Origin: Platerodrilus igneus
Lineage: Eukaryota; Arthropoda; Insecta; Coleoptera; Lycidae
Length of the DNA stretch: 64,000 nt
Reading direction: 5' to 3'
NCBI GenBank assembly: GCA_036346225.1
Contig: JARFIW010000899.1
Span: 2,790,001-2,854,000, forward strand
Positions 56,510 through 64,000 of the stretch are shown piece by piece. The notes under the pieces were generated by a model. It was not told where the DNA came from and did no database searches. It worked only from the letters and a program-made list of their open reading frames with translations. The number at the start of each line of letters is the position of its first letter. Position 1 is the stretch's first letter. Both the position numbers and the translations under genes were made by a program.

Positions 56510-57515
56510 TAATAACGAAGATGTTCCAGTGATGTCTAAAAGACGTGCAAGATCCTCCCCCATAAAGGTTCCAGTAGAGCTTTCGTCAAAGAACGCTCCA
56601 ACTTCTAGGATTCGAGAACTACTAATCAATTTCACTAATAGGTATCCAAACTGCAGCTGATCAGTCTTAGTTCGAGAGTAGAGCTCGCTTCTACTATTGT
56701 TTTATCAGCGGGATTTGTATTCAAGTCCCAATGCATAAGCGGGTGGTGTCCGAATCTACAATAATTTTTCATACATCTCGCACCTGCTGCACACCGATTC
56801 GGAAATTTGATATAATGTTTTTCAAGACAGTTTTTACAAATATCATTAAGCTTCAATAGATTCCGCCTATCTTTTAATTCCATTTTGATAAGTTGCGGGC
56901 TGTCTTCAAGTGTTCTGCAAGATTTAGAGCATGCGAAGCATTTGATTTGTGCTGCTTTTTCAGTAGTCATGTGTAGATTAACGCAGGAGTTTCTTTACGA
57001 AGTCATCGGGCGTTTTCCGTGTTCGGATTTGTTGTTATAATTTGTATTGATTTTAGAAATTAAAGGTGTTGTTGGGTTTACAAGACATATCTTATTTACT
57101 AACTGATCCAACCAACATAGTGGACATATCGCAGTCACAATCATCTATATATTCTGCCCACTGGAAGTCGGATTAATTGTGGTAGTTTATTGAGCAGCTT
57201 CTGCATTATCAATGGATTATCCTACTGTTTAGACATATTGTTCGAATTGAGTACAGCCCATACATTTTGTACTGACGATGCATAGCGTAGTAACGTCTCT
57301 AGTTTGTCTTTTCTAGGAGAGGGTTCTTGGGGTAGTTTATCCAAATAGCTTTGCAGTAATTGAGCGGGTTGAGAAAATAAACGTTTTAATGTCGATAAAA
57401 TACAAGGTTTACGAGTGGGGTTATGTATCAAACTTTCAACATAATTTCTTGCCGTGTCTCTAATGCATTTGTGCAGTTTCATCAAATTTTCTTGATCACT
57501 AAATCCACATGCCAT
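56510..57515 (-). pseudogene. BEL/Pao gag-protease, minus strand
   Basis: ATG 57515 opens MACGFSDQENLMKLHKCI and LKRLFSQPAQLLQSYLDKL, the DUF1759-type gag core, ending at a stop at 57222. A second frame (56970-56635) reads CFACSKSCRTLED, LLKLNDICKNCLEKHYIKF and MKNYCRFGHHPLMH, the knuckle region. After a frame change, protease-like ILEVGAFFDESSTGTFMGED (near 56540-56600, DES where DEGS is usual) and LARLLDITG follow. The start lies 79 bases downstream of a tRNA-Lys-type primer-binding site. The order is that of BEL/Pao. It is a different copy and orientation from the plus-strand element at 50714. RT and the rest are absent. Confidence 0.8.
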
Positions 57516-57593
57516 TGGCGTTTCAAATACCGATACGATAACAGGCCATTCTTTAACTTGTTACGGAAATTTATGTTACGTTATTCGTGGCAG

Positions 57594-57608
57594 CCACGTT
57601 GGGCGCCA
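57594..57608 (-). other. tRNA-Lys primer-binding site
   Basis: The minus strand reads TGGCGCCCAACGTGG, complementary to the 3' end of tRNA-Lys(1,2). It lies just upstream of the minus-strand BEL gag. Flanking copies of AAATTTATGnTACGTT (57567 and 57608) form a short direct repeat around it. Confidence 0.75.
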
Positions 57609-58245
57609 AATTTATGCTACGTTGGCTCGTAGCCGTGCGTAACACAAAGATATCACGGAATGACCGGGCTCAATCGGAGAGTAGGGGGGGTTGTAGAAAG
57701 CAGACTGACATATAATGTATGAGGCGGTAAGGAGTTAGTAACAATACCTGCAAGAAAATTAGTTAAGCAAACCTGAAAAAAAAAGAATAAGCATTGCAGC
57801 GATGAAAAGTCTAAATTATTCAGTACTTCGTAGAATGTAAAAAAAAGAAACTGTTTAGATAAACTATATAATATAACAACGGTAAAACCAATACAGAAAA
57901 ATGTTTAGTACAAAGTGAGGTAATATTGGGGAGTAGCAGAAACGTTTCCTCACACACCAATTAAACATAAATCAGATAAAATGTTGACAAAAGATAAATA
58001 GATAAGACACAATTGACATGAGTAATTCAGCAGTATTGATCTTTCTTTCTTTTTTTTTCGTATGTTTTAAAATATCATGCAAGTCTTTTGTACAAGGTAT
58101 CAGAACGACAAAGATATAGTAAAGCAACGGATAGATATTTAAAGTAATAACAAGTAGGAAATAGTTCAACTTACAAAAGTCCTTCAGCAACGCTTCCTTG
58201 CAACGGAAGTGTGAGATTCACGATGTCCTACGCTAACGAAGCACT
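57609..58245 (-). repeat. Presumed 5' LTR of the minus-strand BEL element
   Basis: By position next to the primer-binding site this should be LTR sequence in minus orientation. Its far end is not defined. TTGAACT...ACAAAAG at 58170-58180 is a possible start, but no second LTR copy is in the window to confirm it. Confidence 0.35.
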
Positions 58246-58650
58246 TCACCCTGGACTGTGAGGGTGTTGATGGAACTTATCACACGTCACACTAATCACA
58301 CCTACGCATCTCACTGGGCTTAGCAGCAGACACCAACACGCGACGGAACTGTGTAGCATTGATAAATTTCTTGTTAATTCTATTTCCTGAGACAATAATT
58401 TCGAAATATTTCGTAGCACTAGTTTAATTTCAACTGGGATCAAATGTATATTATTTTCATAAACCTCCAAAAAGCAGTGAGAAACTTCAACCAATACCTT
58501 TGTAAACCGGTAATCTGTTATATTTCGCAAATAACGAAATTCGCGCAAGCACTGATCTATTTTAGATTCTTTGGTGTTTAGAAAAATGCAGAAACTACAG
58601 TATCCACTGTATTTAAATAATCCAAAGTATGCACTAATCTGATAAAACAA
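58246..58650 (-). other. Open frame next to the primer-binding-site cluster
   Basis: An open minus-strand frame of about 134 codons without an early ATG begins at an acceptor-like TTTGTTTTATCAG. It reads QISAYFGLFKYSGYCSFC, DQCLREFRYLRNITDYRF and KLLSQEIELTRNLSMLHSS. It lies where the leader or gag start of the element with the multiplied primer-binding sites would be. I do not recognise it. Confidence 0.2.
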
Positions 58651-58727
58651 AGAGACACTAGACTAGATCGCACACACATTAATCCTAAAAGAAAGAATCG
58701 GTCAGTTTAGCAAGTTCTACGACTCCT

Positions 58728-58882
58728 ATTTCACAAGACAAACAACTAAAACCACAAATTAGTAAAGTACGCGTATCACTAAAGTAAGTCCGTCAAATGT
58801 TCCTTAAAGCATTTGTCTCACAAGAAAAACAACTAAAAACAATTAGTAGGCACGCGTAAGCAATAAAACCGTCCGTCATATT
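58728..58882 (+). repeat. About 87-bp imperfect tandem duplication
   Basis: TCACAAGACAAACAACTAAA...ACGCGTATCAC...TCCGTCAAATG recurs as TCACAAGAAAAACAACTAAA...ACGCGTAAGCA...TCCGTCATATTG with an offset of about 87 bases. It lies in the leader of the minus-strand LTR element. Confidence 0.7.
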
Positions 58883-59072
58883 GAAACGAATTTTTTTTTT
58901 GAAACACTAAAACACCAGCCCCACGTTGGGCGCCAGTGAAACGAATTTTTTATTTTTGAAACACTAAAACACCAGCCCCACGTTGTGAGCCAGTGTAACA
59001 TTTTTCTTAAATGGGCGCCAGTGAAGTGTTTCTCTTCTTAACACATATCTGACTTTAGAAGTTGGGTGTCAG
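58883..59072 (-). repeat. Cluster of four primer-binding-site-like sequences
   Basis: On the minus strand four sites related to TGGCGCCCAACGTGGGGC occur: a perfect one (58919-58936 with one extra base), TGGCTCACAACGTGGGG (58976-58993), TGGCGCCCA (59012-59021) and TGACACCCAAC (59061-59071). The first two are parts of a tandem duplicate of about 55 bases (GAAACGAATTTTTTT...CACTAAAACACCAGCCCCACG). All four follow sequence ending in AC, the apparent LTR end. Confidence 0.75.
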
Positions 59073-60565
59073 CAAAACGAAGTCTTCCGACGTAACTAGG
59101 GGTCTATTCCTTGGGTAGAGCTATGAGAAATGGGGGGGTAAGTCGAAATCTGTTGGGGGTTATACTCAAACTAAAACAAATAGCCGCCAGTAAGTCCTGA
59201 TTGATTCACGTTAATGGCATGGCATATTTCTAAGGGCGGACGTGGAGACCCAAAGAAAAAAAGATCGCCTTCGCTGACAAAAAAACTGTCTTAACAGAAT
59301 AAGACGCTGTTCCTGTAAGAAAGTAAAATAATTAGATCAACATAAAATGGGAGCACTGTTTGTGTCCCGCAAATATACCTAAAGAAATATATAAAAAAAA
59401 TATTTTCTATCTAAGGTTGGCATCAAAAATACAACTCTTAAAGATATTAATTTTCGGTGGTTAGGTTTGATCACACTTGATCAAAATAAAAAACTTTAAG
59501 CATGGATTTATAATTTACTAAAAAGAATCTCTTTTTCTTTAAATAAAATTCAATGCAACAGAATTAAATAAAAACTTGAATTACTTTGTTAGTTTAAAGT
59601 AAGGTTTATCAACCTTATTCATGATCAAAAATATTACAACAAGGTGTAACTTGTTACACAAAAATTCTCTAACCCACTCAGATCTGTTTAGGTCATTTAC
59701 ATTATAAAAATTAAAATACAAATTTTCTCTTTAAGTTAAATGTACTAAGTTCAGTTTAAAATGAAAAGTTCACAAAATTATTCTTGTTTTCAAAGGTGGT
59801 AATAGCGCAGTGCTAAGCAGCTGCTATCACGGATCCATGTGTCAACAACATATTTCAAACAAACAAGTGACGTAGGTACACCTGTTATTTTATACTGAAG
59901 CAACGTGTTGTTTCTTACAAAATTAACTGAGTGAATTTTAAGTTTGATACTGGGAAATCCAGCTTAGCAATAGATGAAGTGAATAACAAAGTCGTACTTC
60001 TACGTATCGGAACAAAATAGCGTGTTTCTAGAGTGAAACACAAAAGAATTTCTTAAAGCTACTACGAACCAAACAAAACTGCATTCCTAGACTGGATTAG
60101 GAAGTGTATCACCATGCGGAATTTACAGCTTACATTCTACCAAAGTAGTATCTTCGCTCGGAGCAACAAACGATCTTCTATTAGTTAGATCAGCTTTCCA
60201 TCTTCTAAATATACATTGCAAAATGAAGTGGTTTTCTTAACATCGATTCTGGTGTTCAAAGTTCTAACTGCATCGTAGATTGTATATTAAATTCTTATCG
60301 CTTAAATTTTGTCGCCTACATTCTTGTCGCTTAGATCCTCGTTGCGCTAAACAAATTTTCCAAATTAAATAAGATAATATCGTATATACTTTACCAACCG
60401 CTATTCAGAAAATGTGCTCACTTATTCAAATTGATACGCAGGTTACTGGCCATCGTCCTCGCATACATCCTGCTGCTTCTTCTACCTATGGCCGAGTGCT
60501 TATCACGCGCTCTCGGACGATCCGATGATCCAAGGGGGGGTGTCACCTTTAAACGCGCCTGCGAC
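59061..60565 (-). repeat. 1.5-kb repeat, inverted copy
   Basis: It is the reverse complement of 30505-31968, with anchors GTCTTCCGACGTAACTAGGG, CGACGTAACTAGGGGTCTATTCC-like blocks, GGTTTGATCACACTTGATCA and CGAGTGCTTATCACGC. It lies upstream (minus sense) of the primer-binding cluster, as an LTR should. Divergence is moderate, with small indels. Confidence 0.75.
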
Positions 60566-60568
60566 TGA
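60425..60568 (+). pseudogene. Signal-peptide-like small frame, second copy
   Basis: The frame FKLIRRLLAIVLAYILLLLP-MAECLSRALGRSDDP-RGGV..RACD ends at TGA 60566. It matches the 54-residue frame at 30538-30702 in the other orientation of the repeat. Here the upstream ATG (60411) is one base out of frame. Conservation of the hydrophobic stretch and of AECLSRAL suggests past selection. Confidence 0.35.
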
Positions 60569-60737
60569 CTGTGGAATACACCGACATCCAAAACACATAC
60601 ACTAACGAACTAAGATGCTGTTTTAATGTAATATTTGAATTGTTAAACGTATTACGACTTTACTTAATAAGGGTGTTTTATTATTTTCGTACATTTAATG
60701 AAGGGATTTATCAACCCAGAAATAAAATTGTTACACT
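60566..60737 (-). repeat. LTR-like fragment joined to the inverted repeat
   Basis: The reverse complement matches 30376-30504 (TGTAACAATTTTATTT, TTCATTTAAGGTACGA-like, CTTATTAAGTAAAGTC and CAGCATCTT blocks). Homology stops at 60737, so the 5' third of this LTR copy is missing. Confidence 0.65.
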
Positions 60738-61310
60738 ATGTTCCGTAAAACACACGTGCCTCGAGTTTAACAAGCTTTACCGCTTTTATTTTCAACAGAA
60801 AATCAACTAAAAAGATGCCGTGCTTGTTCAGGAACAATACGAAAATTAATCCCGCATTAATTCTCACTATTGTCAAAAGCAGAAAGAAGCAGTATTTTCA
60901 ACGTACTTAATATATCGGAACAAAGAACAAAACTACAACTCTAATCTGTTTATATCAATTCCTCGCTATTACAACCGCTTATCGCCTATTATCTAGACTT
61001 GTATTTTCACATAAGGAACTAAATTTATACGACGGCCAGACAAAAACGATGCAATCTATAATTAATTACAGCGGTTTATCATTTCCGATAAGTTGGAAAG
61101 TAATTTACGAATAATCCAATTTACAATTAATTCCTTGCAATATATTTATTAATGAAAATCAATCTTCAAATTATCTACTTTTAAAGTAATACCCACGAGT
61201 TAAATTGCATACAAATCTGAATTATTCTGCAGTATTTCCTTTATACAAACAGCGATCCCAAAGAAACGATGTATTTTTAAGTACGCTAACAGAAAGGGAG
61301 CGTAAAAATG
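60738..61310. other. Unassigned AT-rich DNA
   Basis: Nothing recognised. Confidence 0.35.
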
Positions 61311-62190
61311 TTAAGCTATAAAAAAATGCCCGTTACAAACTCTACAGCTAAAATACAGCAATTCTCCACCTACTGATTGTCTCCCTGACCACTGGTGCAT
61401 GTTGACTGACTTTAATGTGGCAGTCGGTTCCTTTGGAATTGCTTGAGACCCAAATTGCTTGTTATTTGTATCTTGAGTGAATCGAGTGGAGATTTCATTC
61501 TCGGATTCCATGAGTGGCTTAAAGTACTGAAGCTCGTTTTCCATAATGCGTTCAGCATTTTTATATTGGGTTACATTGGCGTGTAAGAATTTCCCGATTG
61601 CTTCTTGTAAAAGTCTGTCCAACATAAGGTGTTTACAAACAGATTCTTCTTGTGTCCTATCTGTAGCACGGCAAGCACCTTGGCTTGCAATTTTGATAGA
61701 CAGTTTTTCTAATTCTGTATGAATACGCATCTGTTCCTTCTCTAAAGGCTCTTGCTTTTCTGGATGTTTACAGTTTCTTCTCTAGTAAAACATTTCGCAT
61801 ACATCTAGTCGAGGAGCTTGATTCTATTCTTCTACTAGATGTAGTATTCTTTGCAATAGTACAGACTAAAAACCTTTCATTTTGTTCTACCTGGAAGGTG
61901 TATTTTCGTAAGTGTTCAAGGCAACTGTGTCTTTACTAGGCACGTCTAGAATTGAGGATGATGAAGACATCACTATTAGTGATGTAGTCCGGTTTAGGAC
62001 AATCTCCAGACTGCTGTAGCATTGCTATTTTAGTGCTACATCGATTACAGAACCACTCAATTTCTCTAGCAACTTCCTCAGTAATACCAATGCACGCATT
62101 ATGGCACCATACTACGATAATCGCACTAAATCATTTTATTACTATTGCTTTTGTCACAAAAGGTACTATCAACTTTATCCTGTCCTTTGC
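61311..62190 (-). pseudogene. PHD-finger, gag-like remnant
   Basis: Minus-strand reading from the mariner edge shows FCDKSNSNKMI, then CDYRS and, after a one-base shift, WCHNACIGITEEVAREIEWFCNRC near 62110-62020. The Cys/His order and the WCHNAC and WFCNRC ends are those of a PHD finger. A degraded Ser-rich linker follows, then an open 139-codon frame (61730-61311) with LEKLSIKIASQGACRATDR, ANVTQYKNAERIMENELQYF, EISTRFTQDTNNKQF and a final CRVCNGHFF. PHD fingers occur in ORF1/gag-like proteins of several insect retroelements, but they also occur in host chromatin proteins. Which element this is I cannot say. The upstream part was removed or displaced by the mariner insertion. Confidence 0.45.
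61731..61990. other. Linker of the PHD remnant
   Basis: A decayed Ser/Thr-rich low-complexity stretch on the minus strand, broken by stops. Confidence 0.3.
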
Positions 62191-62198
62191 AACTCATA

Positions 62199-62224
62199 CG
62201 AGGGACATTATTTATGCACTGAGA
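62199..62224 (+). repeat. Left terminal inverted repeat of mariner
   Basis: It pairs with 63431-63456 at about 22 of 26 positions. Confidence 0.75.
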
Positions 62225-62372
62225 ACTGGCAACACTGGTATTGTCAGGTGAAATCTGGAATTGCCTTCGTACAGTTTGACATTTTTGAGGTTAATAGTAC
62301 TCGGAACGTTTTGACGAGCGAGCAATATTTATGTGTTTTTTGCACTGTTTGAAATTTCGTTTCATCCAAAAC

Positions 62373-63382
62373 ATGAAATTAACTCGCGAAAATTTTCGAG
62401 CTACGATTTATTATGACTTTCGACGTGGTCTAACTCAAGAACAATGCATCAATCAGCTGAATTCAACTTTTGGCGATGAAGCGCTATCCACAGTCACTGG
62501 ATATCGCTGGCACATTGAATTCAAACGTGGACGCAATTCGCTCACGGACGAAGTTAAAGAGGATCATCCAAAATCGGTAGATGTGCCGGAAAATATCGAT
62601 TCTCTGCGAAAACTAATTGAAGAAGATCGTCATGTGACATAACAAGAAATCGAAAAATGTTTGAACATTGGTATGACCAGCATACATAAGATTTTGCACG
62701 AACATTTGTGTGTTCGGAAGCTGTGTGCGCGTTGGATTCCACATTTGTTGACAGATGCTCAGAAATGTGCTCTTGTCGATTGGTGCCGTAAAATGATTTC
62801 AAAATACAACTGTGGTGCATCCAAAGCGGTATACAACACTGTCACGAGTGACGAGTCGTGGATTTATGCGTATGAGCCAGAAAGAAAAAGGCAGTCGGCA
62901 GTTTGGGTGTTTCAATGTGAAGCAAAGTCAACAAAAGTTGTTCGTTCTCGAAGCGTGGCGTTTTTCTTCACGAAAACGGGTCCTGTGGCAACTATAGCTC
63001 TCGAAAATCAAAAGACCGTTAATTCAGCGTGGTATACGACCATTTGTTTGCCTGAAGTTTTAGGTAACTTGAGAGAAACCAACCCAAAACGACGAACCAT
63101 TTTGTATCATGACAATTCGAGCTCACACACATCACATGCAACAAACGAGTATTTGGACACACAAGAGATTGAATTGATGGGTCATGCTCCTTACAGCTAC
63201 GACTTCTGTTTCCAGTAATTAAAGATAAACTGCGTGAACAACGATTTTCAACGCCCGAAGAAGCGGTTGAGGCATTCAAAACGCATGTTTTAGAGCTACC
63301 ATCTTCTGACTTGACAAAGTGCTTTGAAGTGTAGTTCAATCGCATGCAAAAGTGTATAGATCTTAAAGGTGATTATTTTTAA
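62373..63382 (+). pseudogene. mariner transposase, broken
   Basis: ATG 62373 starts MKLTRENFRATIYYDFRRGL. The helix-turn-helix part (DEALSTVTGYRWHIEFKRGR) and the linker EEDRHVT follow, then a stop at 62640, EIEKCLNIGMTSIHKILHEH and ARWIPHLLTDAQK. The first catalytic Asp is in TSDESWIYAYEPE and the second in LYHDNSSSHTS. Between them and near the third Asp codons are missing: the D34D spacing is shortened to 29 (HAPYSYDF) and the frame is lost at 63218. The tail PEEAVEAFKTHVLELPSSDL and RMQKCIDLKGDYF ends at 63382. It would cut and paste at TA sites, but a nonsense codon, a deletion and a frameshift inactivate it. Confidence 0.9.
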
Positions 63383-63430
63383 AAGCAATAGAAGTATTTT
63401 TCATCAAATTCATTTGTTTATTCTTTCTAT

Positions 63431-63456
63431 TCTCAATACATAAATAGTGTCCCACG
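63431..63456 (-). repeat. Right terminal inverted repeat of mariner
   Basis: It is the reverse complement of 62199-62224 with a few mismatches. Confidence 0.75.
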
Positions 63457-64000
63457 TTATAGCCTTACATATTTTTTACGATTTTTGTTTAACGAGAATT
63501 TCCTATAATTGAAAAGAGCCCACGGCAAGTTCGGATGGAAGATGGCTCAAAGTTGAGGAAATCTCAAAGGCAAAGCGGCTAGTCGAACTATATGCTCTGG
63601 GTGGAACATGAGCTGTGGGTCGGGGTGGAATTGCGACCACTAATATGAAGAATAAGGCGCCACCGTATTTTTCTATACAGGGAAGACCTGACTCAAGTCC
63701 CTTGTACAAGGCTAATGCGGAAACCTTTCTCCTATAGCCGCTATACAAATTTTTAAAGACCACATAATCTCTGAAGTTTCTTACCTTATAGCTCGACCTT
63801 GACCTTAGTAATCCTCTGCAGCACCTGTGAACAGATTAAACAAAGAATAGCACTGTTTGTGCATTCATACTCAAAAATATTTAAATTCAATTGGAATCAT
63901 CTTTCATTCATCCTCAATAAAAAGAATAGTCTTTTGTTCGAAAATAAAATCTATTCCTCTAGTATTCAATAATGTGCTTTTATACAAAATATCTTTCTTT
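63457..64000. other. Unassigned DNA at the window end
   Basis: An 86-codon minus frame (63763-63503) has no motif or good start context. No element was recognised. Confidence 0.3.

Larger units (their letters stand above)
62199..63456 (+). mobile_element. mariner transposon, decayed
   Basis: The terminal repeats are CGAGGGACATTATTTATG at 62199-62216 (continuing to CACTGAG) and, reversed, CGTGGGACACTATTTATG with TATTGAG at 63431-63456. A TA lies next to the left end and, one base displaced, next to the right end. The length of 1.26 kb and the single transposase gene fit mariner elements. It sits in the minus-strand PHD remnant. Confidence 0.85.

Noticed and set aside
62033..62352. Cys/Tyr-rich plus-strand open frames before the mariner
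   Set aside because: They are the antisense of the PHD-finger remnant and the mariner left end.
1..64000. CRISPR array, bacterial operons or phage genes
   Set aside because: No spaced direct repeats of the right kind, and all coding belongs to eukaryotic transposable elements.

Overview
This window looks like arthropod, most probably insect, nuclear DNA that is not from a fly. It is AT-rich, has no bacterial-style operons, and holds arrays of the insect telomere pentamer TTAGG. Everything I can identify is a transposable element or a remnant of one. I recognise no host gene and no rRNA or tRNA gene. Nearly every reading frame is broken by stops and frameshifts, so this is a nested graveyard of elements. 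ORF1 of one LINE (9306-10493) is the only long frame of a recognised family that is intact.

Region by region: 1-1483 is the end of a Gypsy/errantivirus-like element: an inverted integrase piece, an envelope C-terminus, a polypurine tract and an LTR. 1484-5736 is unassigned. 5737-8401 is an element with inverted arms of about 450 bp and a cysteine-rich coding remnant, and it holds a second hairpin flanked by (AT)n. 8402-15681 is a Gypsy RNase H-integrase remnant, split by a 5.65-kb LOA-like LINE (8633-14283) with a 12-bp target duplication. A TA-flanked MITE follows at 15813-16329. 18283-23869 alternates telomeric repeats and two 5'-truncated R1-like LINEs, the second carrying a tRNA-derived SINE. 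Gag-like zinc-knuckle fragments lie on both sides of that cluster.

24924-32000 has a 490-bp direct repeat in two copies, minor tandem repeats, and a long LTR-like unit (30049-31959). That unit is followed by a degenerate primer-binding site, and most of it recurs inverted at 59061-60737. 32000-40900 is mostly unassigned; it has a second SINE copy, and at 35040-35290 six small hairpins that share a loop but have covarying stems. 40915-47760 (minus strand) is an I/R1-type LINE with ORF1, endonuclease, RT and RNase H, interrupted by a 1.72-kb TG...CA insertion. 50714-56310 is a BEL/Pao element, cut by a second MITE and by a transposase-like gene. 56510-57608 is an opposite-strand BEL/Pao gag-protease with a tRNA-Lys-type primer-binding site. 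58883-59072 is a cluster of such primer-binding sites. 61311-62190 is a minus-strand PHD-finger/gag-like remnant, and 62199-63456 is a decayed mariner.

The most unusual signals are the shared-loop hairpin array, the LINE pairs in TTAGG repeats, the multiplied primer-binding sites, and a small signal-peptide-like frame conserved antisense inside the long LTR-like repeat. Statements about homology come from reading motifs by eye, and no database search was possible.
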